The notes under the pieces are model-generated. The model saw nothing but the letters and a program-made list of their open reading frames with translations. It did not search any database and had not been told where the DNA came from. From Microbacterium telephonicum (GTDB lineage Bacteria > Actinomycetota > Actinomycetes > Actinomycetales > Microbacteriaceae), in assembly GCF_003651225.1 (NCBI RefSeq), contig NZ_RCDB01000002.1, forward strand, positions 434,001 to 498,000: DNA of 64,000 nt, given 5' to 3'. Of this stretch, positions 1-9,955 are shown one piece after another; positions within the stretch are counted from its first letter, which is position 1, and each line of letters begins with the position of its first letter. Position numbers and translations under genes: made by a program.

Positions 1-434
1 CCGAGGGCGTGCGCTGGGTGCGGGGCTTCGTCCGCGCGCTCGCCGCGGAGGGTCGCACGGTGCTGCTGTCGAGTCACCTCATGAGCGAGATGGCGCAGAC
101 GGCCGACCACGTCATCGTGCTCGGGCGCGGACGAGTGCTGGCCGACGCCTCGCTCGACCAGCTCGTGCGGGACTGGACGCAGCACGCCGTCACGATCGCC
201 TCGCCGCGTCTCACCGAGCTCGCCGCAGCCCTGCAGGGCGCCGGTGCCACCGTCACGGCCACGACGCCGGGCGCCGCGGAGGTCGGCGGGCTCAGCGCCG
301 CCGCGATCGGCGACCTCGCCGCCGCGCACGGCATCCCGCTGCACGCACTCACCGAGACGACCGGCTCGCTCGAGGACGCCTACATGGCCCTCACCGCCGA
401 CGCCGTCGAATACACCTCGAAGGACCTGTCATGA
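1..434 (+). CDS. ABC transporter ATP-binding protein, C-terminal part (cut by window edge)
   Basis: The frame is open from the first bases, so this is the end of a gene that starts outside the window. The visible part begins after the Walker B region and contains the H-loop (L-L-S-S-H-L-M-S-E-M) followed by V-I-V-L-G-R-G-R, as in ABC-2 type drug or antibiotic exporters. The remaining ~100 residues are the usual C-terminal accessory region. It ends in an ATGA overlap with the next gene, a permease, so the two should be translationally coupled and form one exporter. Substrate cannot be told. Confidence 0.85.
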   Translation, partial: EGVRWVRGFVRALAAEGRTVLLSSHLMSEMAQTADHVIVLGRGRVLADASLDQLVRDWTQHAVTIASPRLTELAAALQGAGATVTATTPGAAEVGGLSAAAIGDLAAAHGIPLHALTETTGSLEDAYMALTADAVEYTSKDLS

Positions 435-1228
435 CCGCCGTCGCCGCTCCGACCCGCGCCACCGTGCGCACCGCCTCGCCGTATCGGCTGAGCTTCGGCC
501 GCGTGCTGCGCGCCGAGTTCCTCAAGCTGCTCACGCTGCGCTCCACCTGGTGGTCGCTCATCATCACCCTCGCCCTCACCGTGGGGATGGCCCTGCTGAT
601 CGCCGGCGCGTCGGGCGGGGATGTCGCCCCGATCGCGGCCGCCGTGCTCCCGATCCAGTTCACGATGCTGCTGGCCGGCATCCTCGGCGCCATCGCCGTC
701 AGCGGCGAGTACTCGACCGGGATGATCCGCTCGACCCTTACCGCCGAGCCGCTCCGCGGTGCGGTGCTGCTGTCGAAGGCGATCGCCGTCGCGGTGACGG
801 TCTTCGTCGCGACGCTCGTGACGTTCGCGGCCGCCGCGCTGCTCGTGGCGGCCGTCTCGGGCGCGTCGATCCCGTGGGAGACGCCCGAGGCGTCGGTGCT
901 GCCGCTGCTGTACGCCCCGCTCGCGATGGCGGCCTTCGCCCTCCTCGGCGTGGGATTCGGTTTCGCGCTGCGCAACGGCCCGGCGGCGATCGCCGCCACG
1001 GTGGGCGTGCTGTTCGTGCTGCCGATCGTCGCCTCCATCTTCGGGTCGGTCGCGACGGGCTGGCAGTGGGTCCTCGAGGCGACGCAGTACCTTCCGATGA
1101 ACGCCGCGCAGTCCTTCATCATGGGCGGCGGCGCCCTCGACCAGGGTGTCGCGGGCCTCACGCTCGCGGCCTGGGTCGTGGGTCTGCTCGCAGCCGGGTG
1201 GCTCGTCCTGCGGTCGCGCGACGCCTGA
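431..1228 (+). CDS. ABC-2 type transporter permease
   Basis: 265 aa, start ATG overlapping the stop of the ATPase gene. About six hydrophobic segments can be read, the first near residues 35-57 after a basic amino-terminal stretch, then pairs in the middle and the last near the C-terminus (W-V-V-G-L-L-A-A-G-W). The sequence V-S-G-E-Y-S-T-G-M-I-R-S-T between the second and third segments is typical of the ABC-2 permease family (E-Y-x-x-G-T/M-I-R). It is the membrane partner of the preceding ATPase. Transported compound unknown. Confidence 0.85.
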   Translation: MTAVAAPTRATVRTASPYRLSFGRVLRAEFLKLLTLRSTWWSLIITLALTVGMALLIAGASGGDVAPIAAAVLPIQFTMLLAGILGAIAVSGEYSTGMIRSTLTAEPLRGAVLLSKAIAVAVTVFVATLVTFAAAALLVAAVSGASIPWETPEASVLPLLYAPLAMAAFALLGVGFGFALRNGPAAIAATVGVLFVLPIVASIFGSVATGWQWVLEATQYLPMNAAQSFIMGGGALDQGVAGLTLAAWVVGLLAAGWLVLRSRDA

Positions 1229-1247
1229 TCCGCGCGCTCCCACCCGG

Positions 1248-1280
1248 CCCCGCCGACGCCCAGACCGGGCGTCGGCGGGG
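1248..1280 (+). terminator. Strong GC-rich hairpin between ABC permease and mscS
   Basis: Two perfect 14-base arms, CCCCGCCGACGCCC and GGGCGTCGGCGGGG, enclose a 5-base loop. There is no U-run after it, which is common in high-GC actinobacteria. It lies 19 bases past the permease stop and just before the mscS promoter, so it most likely ends the ABC operon transcript. Confidence 0.75.
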
Positions 1281-1284
1281 TCGG

Positions 1285-1290
1285 TAGGAT
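1285..1290 (+). promoter_or_regulatory. -10 box of a probably leaderless mscS transcript
   Basis: TAGGAT lies 7 bases before the ATG of mscS and there is no Shine-Dalgarno sequence between. Transcription would start at or next to the A of ATG. Inference from spacing only. Confidence 0.55.
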
Positions 1291-1297
1291 CGACACG

Positions 1298-2413
1298 ATG
1301 TTCGTGATCCTCGAAGCCACCCCCGCACCCGACGTGGCCGACCCGGACTGGTGGAGCCGCCTCGGCGCCGACGCGCTGACGGTCCTGACCGCCATCGGCT
1401 GGACGGTGCTGGCCGTCGCCGGCATCATCGTGGCCGCCTTCGCCCTGTCGTGGGTCATGAAGCGGCTCATCACCCGCGTCGTCGACCGCATCGTGCGCGG
1501 CGCGAAGAACAAGGCCGCCACCGACGACACCCGCGCCGTCGACAACTCGCCGCTCGCTCAGGTGCGCATCATCCAGCGCACCCGCACCCTCGGGTCCATC
1601 CTCGCGAACATCGTCAACACGACGATCGTGCTCGTCGCCGTCATCCTCATCGTCTACACGATCAACAAGGACGTGCTCGGCTCGTTCACGCTGCTGACGG
1701 CGGCACTCGGCGCCGGCCTCGGCTTCGGCGCGCAGAACATCGTCAAAGACGTGCTCAACGGCATCTTCATCGTCGCCGAAGACCAGGTGGGCATCGGCGA
1801 CGTCGTCGATCTGGGACTGGCGACCGGTGTCGTGGAGTACGTGAGCGTCCGCGTCACCCACGTCCGCGATGTCAACGGCACGCTCTGGTACGTGCGCAAC
1901 GGCGAGATCACCCGCGTCGGCAACATGTCGCAGGGCTGGTCGCGGGTCATCATCGACCTCGCCGTGCCCACCGACACCGACATCGCGGCCGTGGAGAAGG
2001 CCCTGCTCGACGCGGCGAAGGCGCTCGCGAAGGATCCCAAGTGGCGCACCCGCATGATCGAGCAGCCCGAGGTGTGGGGACTGGAATCCATCAGCGGCGA
2101 CGCGCTCGTCATCCGGCTCGTACAGAAGACGCGCTCGAATGCGAAGGACGACGTCGCCCGCGAACTGCGGATGCGGCTCAAGCACGCCGTCGACGAGCTC
2201 GGCATCACGCTGCCGCAGCTCAACTCCATCGTGCTCACCGGCACGGAGGGCGCCCAGCGCGTGCGCGGCGCGAATCCTCCCAAGACGAAGCCGCAGCCCA
2301 TCACGACGGCCGCCGACGCGAACCCGGTGTGGAAGCCGCGCCGCACCTCGAAGAAGGCCCACACCCCCGTCGAGCCGACGGCCGACCCGCAGACCCCGGA
2401 GCCCCCCGCATGA
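1298..2413 (+). CDS. Small-conductance mechanosensitive channel, MscS family
   Basis: 371 aa. Membrane helices near residues 26-52 and 101-122 are followed by the pore helix at about 128-160, rich in Gly/Ala (A-A-L-G-A-G-L-G-F-G-A-Q-N), and then D-V-L-N-G-I-F-I-V-A-E-D-Q and G-D-V-V, the hallmark beginning of the MscS beta domain. The C-terminal ~60 residues are basic and Pro-rich, with no family resemblance I can see. The protein would release solutes when membrane tension rises after osmotic downshock. It overlaps the following haemoglobin gene by ATGA, an arrangement suggesting coupling. Confidence 0.92.
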   Translation: MFVILEATPAPDVADPDWWSRLGADALTVLTAIGWTVLAVAGIIVAAFALSWVMKRLITRVVDRIVRGAKNKAATDDTRAVDNSPLAQVRIIQRTRTLGSILANIVNTTIVLVAVILIVYTINKDVLGSFTLLTAALGAGLGFGAQNIVKDVLNGIFIVAEDQVGIGDVVDLGLATGVVEYVSVRVTHVRDVNGTLWYVRNGEITRVGNMSQGWSRVIIDLAVPTDTDIAAVEKALLDAAKALAKDPKWRTRMIEQPEVWGLESISGDALVIRLVQKTRSNAKDDVARELRMRLKHAVDELGITLPQLNSIVLTGTEGAQRVRGANPPKTKPQPITTAADANPVWKPRRTSKKAHTPVEPTADPQTPEPPA

Positions 2414-2901
2414 GCGACCAGAGCCCCGTCTCTTTCTACGAGGAGGTCGGCGGCCACGACACGTTCGTCCGACTCGTCGACGCGTTCTATCGCGGCGTCG
2501 CCGCCGACGAGGTGCTGAAGCCGATGTACCCCGAAGAGGACCTCGGCCCGGCCGCCGAGCGCCTGACCGGTTTCCTCGAACAGTACTGGGGCGGCCCGAC
2601 GACGTACTCGCAGCGGCGCGGCCACCCGCGGCTGCGCATGCGCCACGCACCTTTCCACGTGAATCCCGACGCCCGCGACCGCTGGCTGCAGCACATGCGC
2701 ACCGCCGTCGACGAGCTCGGCCTGTCGCCGCTGCACGAGGCGACGCTGTGGGATTATCTGGAGCGGGCCGCCTACGCGATGGTGAACACCTTCGAACCGA
2801 CCGGGATCGGTCCCGAGCGTGTCGCCGCCGCGACCTCGCTCCCGGTCCACCCCCGCACGCCGGAGCCCGACCCGGCACAGGAGACGACGAAGGAGTCGTG
2901 A
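2410..2901 (+). CDS. glbO: Group II (O-type) truncated haemoglobin
   Basis: 163 aa. It carries the family's signature: F26-Y27 (B9-B10), Y40 (CD1 region), R-M-R-H79-A-P-F with His79 as the proximal haem ligand, and W92 (G8). These proteins bind oxygen tightly and have been linked to redox protection. Start ATG overlaps the mscS stop and its own stop overlaps the next start (TGATG), so mscS, glbO and the flavin dehydrogenase probably form one unit. A short charged, Pro-rich tail of ~20 residues follows the globin fold. Confidence 0.93.
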   Translation: MSDQSPVSFYEEVGGHDTFVRLVDAFYRGVAADEVLKPMYPEEDLGPAAERLTGFLEQYWGGPTTYSQRRGHPRLRMRHAPFHVNPDARDRWLQHMRTAVDELGLSPLHEATLWDYLERAAYAMVNTFEPTGIGPERVAAATSLPVHPRTPEPDPAQETTKES

Positions 2902-4571
2902 TGACCGCATCCGCCCGCCCCGTGACCACCGACGTGCTCGTGATCGGATGGGGGCTGGCGGGACTGGTCGCCGCCGCCGAGGCGGTCGCGGCCGGCAAAC
3001 GCGTCGTCATCGTCGACCAGGAGCCGCGCACCAATCTCGGCGGGCAGGCGCACTGGTCCTTCGGCGGCCTGTTCCTCGTGGACTCGCCGGAGCAGCGGCG
3101 CATGGGCATCCGCGACTCCCCCGACCTCGCCCGTCAGGACTGGTTCGCGACGGCCGGGTTCGATCGCGACGAAGACCATTGGGCCCGGCAGTGGGCCGAG
3201 GCGTACGTGCACTTCGCGCATCGGGAGAAGCGCGCCTGGCTGCGGGAGAAGGGCATCTCGTTCTTCCCCGTCGTCGGCTGGGCAGAGCGCGGCGGCTACA
3301 CCGCGACCGGCCCCGGCAACTCCGTGCCCCGCTTCCACATCACGTGGGGAACCGGGCCGGGGGTCGTCGCCCCCTTCCAGGCCGAGGTCGAGCGCGGCGA
3401 GGCACTGGGGCTGGTCACCGTGCTCCCCCGCCACAAGGTGACCGCGCTGCTGACCGACGACGGCGCGGTCGTCGGGGCCGGCGGCGACGTACTCACCCCG
3501 TCGGGCACCGCGCGCGGCATCGCGTCCTCTCGCGCCGTCGTCGGGGACTGGGAGGTGCGCGCCGGCGCCACGATCGTCGCCTCGGGCGGCATCGGCGGCA
3601 ACCACGAACTCGTGCGCCGACAGTGGCCGGCGAGCCTGGGACAGCCCCCGGCCACCATGATCACCGGCGTCCCCGCCTTCGTCGACGGCTCGATGCAGCC
3701 GGTGGCCGCGGACGCCGGGGCACGTCTGGTCAACGGTGACCGCATGTGGCACTACGTCGAGGGCATCCAGAACTGGGATCCGATCTGGCCGCAGCACGGC
3801 ATCCGCATCCTGCCCGGCCCCTCGTCGATCTGGCTCGACGCGACCGGCGCGCGCCTCCCCGTGCCGCTGTTCCCCGGGTTCGACACGCTCGGCACCCTCG
3901 CCCACCTCCGCGCGACCGGGCACGACCACTCCTGGTTCGTGCTGTCGCGGGCGATCGTCGAGAAGGAGTTCACGCTGTCGGGAAGCGAGCAGAACCCGGA
4001 TCTCACCGGCAAGGACCTGCCGCTGCTCGTGAAGTCCCGGCTCGGCAAGGGCGCCGCCGGCCCGGTCCAGGCCTTCCTCGACAACGGCGTGGACTTCATC
4101 GTCCGTCCCACCCTCGACGAGCTGATCGCCGGGATGCGGGCTCTCCCCGGCGGCGACGCGCTGGACGCCGAGCGCGTGCGCACCGAGGTGGAGGCGCGCG
4201 ACCGGGAGATGGACAACGAGTTCACGAAGGACGCGCAGGTCGCGATGCTGCGCTCGGCCCGCGCGTACCGGGGCGACCGGCTGGTGCGCACCGCCGCGCC
4301 GCACCGCATCCTCGACCCGAAGAACGGCCCGCTCGTCGCCGTGAAGCTGCACGTGCTGACCCGCAAATCGCTCGGCGGGATCCAGACCGACCTTTTCGCT
4401 CGCGCCCTCGGCGCCACGGGTGAGGTCGTGCCGGGGCTGTACGCGGCGGGCGAGGCCGCCGGCTTCGGCGGCGGCGGGGTGCACGGTTACCGCGCGCTGG
4501 AGGGCACGTTCCTCGGCGGTTGCCTGTTCTCCGGGCGCACCGCCGGCCGCGCGGCTGCGGCGGCGGTCTGA
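2901..4571 (+). CDS. FAD-binding dehydrogenase (fumarate reductase/ketosteroid dehydrogenase superfamily)
   Basis: 556 aa. The dinucleotide-binding motif V-I-G-W-G-L-A-G lies at residues 14-21, followed by I-V-D-Q-E at the end of the second strand. The C-terminus has the second FAD-contact region G-L-Y-A-A-G-E-A-A-G-F-G-G-G-G-V-H-G and E-G-T-F-L-G-G-C. Length and layout match the 'putative FAD-binding dehydrogenase' group related to 3-ketosteroid delta-1-dehydrogenase and flavocytochrome c subunits. The real substrate cannot be deduced. Coupled to glbO by a one-base overlap; no membrane or export signal seen. Confidence 0.85.
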   Translation: MTASARPVTTDVLVIGWGLAGLVAAAEAVAAGKRVVIVDQEPRTNLGGQAHWSFGGLFLVDSPEQRRMGIRDSPDLARQDWFATAGFDRDEDHWARQWAEAYVHFAHREKRAWLREKGISFFPVVGWAERGGYTATGPGNSVPRFHITWGTGPGVVAPFQAEVERGEALGLVTVLPRHKVTALLTDDGAVVGAGGDVLTPSGTARGIASSRAVVGDWEVRAGATIVASGGIGGNHELVRRQWPASLGQPPATMITGVPAFVDGSMQPVAADAGARLVNGDRMWHYVEGIQNWDPIWPQHGIRILPGPSSIWLDATGARLPVPLFPGFDTLGTLAHLRATGHDHSWFVLSRAIVEKEFTLSGSEQNPDLTGKDLPLLVKSRLGKGAAGPVQAFLDNGVDFIVRPTLDELIAGMRALPGGDALDAERVRTEVEARDREMDNEFTKDAQVAMLRSARAYRGDRLVRTAAPHRILDPKNGPLVAVKLHVLTRKSLGGIQTDLFARALGATGEVVPGLYAAGEAAGFGGGGVHGYRALEGTFLGGCLFSGRTAGRAAAAAV

Positions 4572-4586
4572 GTCGGTGCTCGAGCC

Positions 4587-4804
4587 TTACAGCCAGCTCT
4601 TGGAGCGAAACACGAAGAACAGGATGAGGGCGAACACCGCCATGGCCGCGCGCAGCGACGAGAGCATCCCCTGCAGGGGACGCACGGCGCGCTGGATCTC
4701 CATGACCTCGCCGGACAGGTCGTAGATGCGTTTGGTGACGGCCGGGTCGCCGCTGAACAGCTGCGCCTCGATCCACGTAGATGGCGTCGTCGATCACGGT
4801 CACC
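4587..4804 (-). pseudogene. corA: Decayed CorA-type magnesium transporter remnant
   Basis: Read on the minus strand, one frame gives E-A-Q-L-F-S-G-D-P-A-V-T-K-R-I-Y-D-L-S, then Q-R-A-V-R-P-L-Q-G-M-L and, directly after, a hydrophobic segment ending F-F-V-F-R-S-K-S-W-L-stop. These are pieces of the long cytoplasmic helix and the last membrane helix of CorA, but the pore motif G-M-N and about 100 residues between them are missing. Upstream of E-A-Q the CorA-like match (V-I-D-D-A-I-Y-V) is in another frame, and the working frame is closed by a TGA. No usable start remains. I read this as a remnant with a deletion and a frameshift, not a functional small gene. Confidence 0.65.
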
Positions 4805-4838
4805 GGGTCAGTGTGGCACCGCCGTGCGCGCGACGGTG

Positions 4839-5510
4839 TCAGGCGGTGCGGCCCGTGGTGCGAACGGCGGTGAGGCCCACGCGGGAGGTCGTCCGGGTGA
4901 TGACGTGACCGCGACTCAGCGACACGCGGGTCCACGGCCCGGAGCCGCGCACGGCGGCGCGCTCCTCGCCGCCGATGAAGCCGAGGCCGAACGCCGCGAA
5001 GGCGACGCCCAGCGGGAGTCCGCCCAGCGCCTCGTCGGGGGCACCCCAGACACGCGAACGCACCGCGGAGACGATCTCGGCCCCCGCATCCGTCGGCACC
5101 GCCTCGGCGACCGCCGCGATCCCCCATTGCGCGCGCGACGCGAGCGTCGCCGCATCCACCTCGCCCGCCGCCTCCCACCCCGCACGCGGCGGCGCGATCC
5201 CGGCCCACGCGGCGGTGACCCCGGTCTCGGGCAAGCGCAGCCAGGTGTCCTCGTCGCCGGGGACGAGGTCGGCGGCCTGCACGACGAGGTCGCACACGAG
5301 TTCGGGGTCGACGGGGAGGAAGCGCATCGCGAGCACGGTCGGCGTCTCGTCGAGCAGTTGCTCCGGGGCGAGCACCGACGCCGTCATGGCGAGGGTTCCG
5401 CCGTCGGCGCGCAGCCGCAGCGCGCCGTCGCCGACCCGCGCGGCCCGCTGCGCGAACGTCAGCGCGTCGGCGGCGGCGGGAGCGTGCGGGAACAGGAGGC
5501 GCGGGGACAT
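4839..5510 (-). CDS. Conserved hypothetical actinobacterial protein
   Basis: 223 aa, Ala/Val/Leu-rich, soluble as far as can be seen, with no motif I recognise. The start ATG (M-S-P-R-L-L-F-P-H) is chosen because it lies 7 bases after a -10-like TAGTTT and because the intergenic gap to the divergent thioesterase gene is then 18 bases. The C-terminal third has a Gly-rich hydrophobic patch (G-L-P-L-G-V-A-F-A-A-F-G-L-G-F-I-G-G). The divergent neighbour is an acyl-CoA thioesterase, which does not reveal a function. Confidence 0.7.
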   Translation of the reverse strand: MSPRLLFPHAPAAADALTFAQRAARVGDGALRLRADGGTLAMTASVLAPEQLLDETPTVLAMRFLPVDPELVCDLVVQAADLVPGDEDTWLRLPETGVTAAWAGIAPPRAGWEAAGEVDAATLASRAQWGIAAVAEAVPTDAGAEIVSAVRSRVWGAPDEALGGLPLGVAFAAFGLGFIGGEERAAVRGSGPWTRVSLSRGHVITRTTSRVGLTAVRTTGRTA

Positions 5511-5516
5511 CCGCCC

Positions 5517-5523
5517 TAAACTA
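5517..5523. promoter_or_regulatory. Shared divergent -10 element, both genes apparently leaderless
   Basis: The seven bases TAAACTA read as TAAACT on the plus strand (6 bases before the GTG of the thioesterase gene) and as TAGTTT on the minus strand (7 bases before the ATG of the 223-aa gene). The two -10 boxes share five base pairs, so both transcripts would start at or next to their start codons and the polymerases should exclude each other. Confidence 0.55.
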
Positions 5524-5528
5524 TCAAG

Positions 5529-6413
5529 GTGAGCGAGCCCGACATCCGCGCGACCGATCCCGTCGACCTCATGCTGCGCGTGCTCGATCTCACCGGCGGT
5601 GCGGCCCGCACCACCGAGGACATCTTCACGGGTGACTCGCACCCGATGCCGGGCGGGCGCGTGTTCGGCGGCCAGGTGCTGGCGCAGGCGGTCATCGCCG
5701 CCGAGCGCACGACCGACGACGACCGCGTCCCCCACTCGATGCACGGCTACTTCCTGCGCCCCGGCGACGCCTCGCGCGGCCTGACCTTCTCGGTCGACCG
5801 CATCCACGACGGCCGCTCCTTCTCGACGCGCCGTACCCAGGCCTACCAGGATGGGGTGCCGATCTTCTCGATGATCGCGTCGTTCGAGCGGGAGACCCCA
5901 GGACTCGACCATCAGGCGACGATGCCCGCCGATGTTCCCGACCCCGATGAGCTGGCCGCGGCGGCAGACGCCCAGGCCATCCATCCGCTGTCGCAGCGAC
6001 TGCTCGCCGACAGTCCGATCGAGGTGCTGCACGCCGAGGGCGCGCTGTACCGGGCCGCCGCAGAGCCCGCCGTCGCCCGGCAGAACGTCTGGGTGCGCAC
6101 CCGACGCCGCATCGGCGACGACCCCGCCCTGCACCGTGCGGTGCTCGCCTACCTGAGCGACCTCACCATCCAGGAGTCGGTGCTGCGTGCGCACGGCGTC
6201 GCATGGGCGGATGCCGGGCTCAAGGTCGCGAGCCTCGACCACGCGATGTGGTGGCACCGTCCCGCGCGCGCGGACGAGTGGCTGCTCTACTCGCAGGAGT
6301 CCCCCTCCGCCAGCGGCGGGCGGGGACTGTCGACGGGGCGGATCTTCACGCGTGACGGCGAGCTGGTCGCGACCGTCGCGCAGGAGATCATGGTGCGCAC
6401 CGGCGCTCGCTGA
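5529..6413 (+). CDS. tesB: Acyl-CoA thioesterase II
   Basis: 294 aa, the usual size of TesB, a double hot-dog enzyme that hydrolyses acyl-CoA to free fatty acid and CoA. Visible family features: G-G-R-V-F-G-G-Q-V-L-A-Q-A in the first half, H-S-M-H-G-Y-F-L-R-P-G-D, the segment R-T-Q-A-Y-Q-D, and in the second half S-L-D-H-A-M-W-W-H and G-R-G-L-S-T-G-R-I-F that follow the catalytic region. GTG start, 6 bases after a -10 box. A second, unrelated thioesterase gene lies convergently just downstream. Confidence 0.92.
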   Translation: MSEPDIRATDPVDLMLRVLDLTGGAARTTEDIFTGDSHPMPGGRVFGGQVLAQAVIAAERTTDDDRVPHSMHGYFLRPGDASRGLTFSVDRIHDGRSFSTRRTQAYQDGVPIFSMIASFERETPGLDHQATMPADVPDPDELAAAADAQAIHPLSQRLLADSPIEVLHAEGALYRAAAEPAVARQNVWVRTRRRIGDDPALHRAVLAYLSDLTIQESVLRAHGVAWADAGLKVASLDHAMWWHRPARADEWLLYSQESPSASGGRGLSTGRIFTRDGELVATVAQEIMVRTGAR

Positions 6414-6458
6414 TCGACGCGCCCGCGCCGCCCCGGGTGCGGGTCCCAGCGTCGGATC

Positions 6459-6948
6459 TCAGCGTCGCGAGAACTCGAGCGGCTCGCCGAGGTACGGCGA
6501 CCAGGCGGTGCGCATCGTCTCCGACAGCCGCACCGGGCGGAACGTCTCGGCGTCGACCATCACGAGAGTCGACGCCGCCCGGGCGTAGAGCACCGGCGGG
6601 GTGACCCCGACGGGGCTGAACACCTCGTAGCAGACCTCCACGCTCGAGCCGCCGAGCTTGCCGAACCACATCTGCACGTCGAGCGGCTCGCGGCGGTACG
6701 GGACGGGGGCGAGGTACTCGATCTCCTGCCGCGCGATGAGCGAGAGCTCACCGGCGGCGAAGCCGGCATCCATCACCGCGGTGTCGGGAGCCTGCTCGCC
6801 CGCCTCCGGCGTCCAGAAGACGCGGATGCGGGCCTCCTCGAGCAGCTTCAGCATCGTCGCGTTGTTGACGTGGTTGAAGGCGTCCAGATCACCCCATCGC
6901 AAGTGGATGGGGACGTGGATGCGCCGCACGGGCGCGCCCGTCGAGCTG

Positions 6949-6956
<8 letters not shown>
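6459..6956 (-). CDS. Hot-dog fold acyl-CoA thioesterase (4-hydroxybenzoyl-CoA thioesterase type)
   Basis: 165 aa. The motif R-W-G-D-L-D-A-F-N-H-V-N-N-A near residues 20-33 is the active-site loop of the 4HBT family, where the Asp acts on the thioester. One hot-dog domain only, so it must work as a dimer or tetramer. Its start overlaps the end of ettA by 8 bases, so the two are likely co-transcribed. The natural acyl-CoA substrate cannot be told. Confidence 0.85.
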
Positions 6957-8628
<1,672 letters not shown>

Positions 8629-8654
8629 AACCCGTCAAGTCTACGGGGAACGCG

Positions 8655-9137
8655 TCACCAGTCGATCGTGCGGGTGACGCCGATGAGACAGTCCCCCTCG
8701 GGGAGCGCCGGCATCACGACCGCGGTCGGCGCCGGGGTGGACGGTCCGACCTGCCCGACGAGGCACTCCCCCGCCCACGCGACGGAGAACTGCACCGCGT
8801 CGGCCGGATTGCCGACGCTGGTCTGGTCGTTCGTGACCTCCATGTCGGCCTTGGGGAAGCCGGCGGCGACGAGGGCGTCGACGTAGGCGCGGCCCTGCAC
8901 ACGTGCATCGGTCGCCCACACCTGGTTCATGATCTCCGTGAACAGCGGCAGGTTGTCTTCGGCAGACCCGTCGGGCAGCAGCACCGGGCCGGTGGGCGTC
9001 GGAGACGGCGACGCGGTCGGGATCGGGGGTGCCGTGCTCGGCTCGACGGGCGCCGCGCCCGTGCAGCCTGCGAGGGCCGCTGTCGCCGCGAGGACGACAC
9101 CGAGCGCGAACAGGGAGCGTGGTCGAGTCAGGCGCAC
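8655..9137 (-). CDS. Small secreted lipoprotein, DUF6993-like
   Basis: 160 aa. A basic start (M-R-L-T-R-P-R-S), a hydrophobic stretch and the lipobox A-L-A-G-C at about residues 21-25 give a lipoprotein signal, followed by a Pro/Ser/Thr-rich linker to about residue 50. The mature domain contains two conserved-looking cysteines (G-E-C-L-V and G-D-C-L-I) that could form a disulfide. It resembles the uncharacterised DUF6993 lipoproteins of Microbacteriaceae; function unknown. GTG start chosen from the -10 box 6 bases upstream. Confidence 0.75.
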   Translation of the reverse strand: MRLTRPRSLFALGVVLAATAALAGCTGAAPVEPSTAPPIPTASPSPTPTGPVLLPDGSAEDNLPLFTEIMNQVWATDARVQGRAYVDALVAAGFPKADMEVTNDQTSVGNPADAVQFSVAWAGECLVGQVGPSTPAPTAVVMPALPEGDCLIGVTRTIDW

Positions 9138-9143
9138 CCGACG

Positions 9144-9149
9144 AGTCTA
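9144..9149 (-). promoter_or_regulatory. -10 box (TAGACT) of the lipoprotein gene
   Basis: TAGACT on the minus strand ends 6 bases before the GTG start with no Shine-Dalgarno sequence, so the message is probably leaderless. Confidence 0.5.
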
Positions 9150-9184
9150 CGAGCAGCGGTGGACCGCCCCGCCCGTCCGCCACA

Positions 9185-9700
9185 TCAGAACGGGACGCTC
9201 TCCTCGAGCGGCTCGGCGGCCCACCCTGTGGTCACCCCGAGCCCCGAGTCGCTCGCTCCGACGGCTTCCGGCGACGGCGCCGACCCCGCATCCACCGTCG
9301 CGACCGCCGCCGGGTCCGCACGCTCGTCGGCGCCGCCCGCTCGCCCCTGCACGTCGCGGGAGAACGTGGCGGTGCCCCACAGCAGGTCGGGGCCGACGGC
9401 ATCCGCGTCGATCTCCACGGAGACGCCGGTCTTGGTCCCCGTGTCCCAGGTGCGCAGATGCAGCGATCCGAGCACGAGGACCCGCTGGCCCTTGTGCAGG
9501 GAGGTGAGGACGTGTTCGGCGAGACCGCGGAACGCCGAGACCGCGTAGAAGCTCGGCGGACCGTCGACCCAGTTCCCGTTCGCGTCCTTGATGCGGTCGT
9601 TGCACGCGACGCGGAAGCCGGCGACGGTGCCGCCGGCGTTCGTCCGGCGACGTTCCGGGTCGGTGACGAGATTTCCGACGATGGTGATCTGCTGCGACAT
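9185..9700 (-). CDS. ssb: Single-stranded DNA-binding protein (secondary copy)
   Basis: 171 aa. The N-terminal OB-fold is clear: M-S-Q-Q-I-T-I-V-G-N-L-V-T-D-P, F-R-V-A-C-N-D-R, and G-Q-R-V-L-V-L-G-S-L. The tail is acidic/Ala-rich but ends E-E-S-V-P-F, only loosely like the D-D-D-I/P-P-F tip that recruits repair proteins. The start at ATG 9700 has a purine-rich GAGAGGAA just upstream. It stands alone, not next to rpsF/rpsR, so it is probably an accessory SSB and not the replicative one. The neighbour across the divergent gap is a small unknown protein. Confidence 0.88.
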   Translation of the reverse strand: MSQQITIVGNLVTDPERRRTNAGGTVAGFRVACNDRIKDANGNWVDGPPSFYAVSAFRGLAEHVLTSLHKGQRVLVLGSLHLRTWDTGTKTGVSVEIDADAVGPDLLWGTATFSRDVQGRAGGADERADPAAVATVDAGSAPSPEAVGASDSGLGVTTGWAAEPLEESVPF

Positions 9701-9955
9701 GGATTCCTCTCCGCTCGGGACCGTCCCGAGTCCTGCTGCTCCGGCATCCGCGTGCCGTTCGGATGCCGGAGCCCCTCCACCGTGGAGCATCCACCCGCGT
9801 TGCGGTGCGGCGCAGGGCCGATTTCGGGACGGATCCGGCGCTTCGCGTGATGGGGAGGAATTCCGTCGGTGCGGCGCGCGGCGGGGCGCGGCGCAGCCGG
9901 TGCACGAGTCCGGCATCCGTGTCCGAGGTCGCATCTATGTTCGAGTCCGAGGGGG

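Noticed and set aside
380..3109. Very long minus-strand frame of 909 codons
   Set aside because: It lies opposite mscS, glbO and the ABC permease, all with clear motifs; the frame is only a result of GC-rich codon bias.
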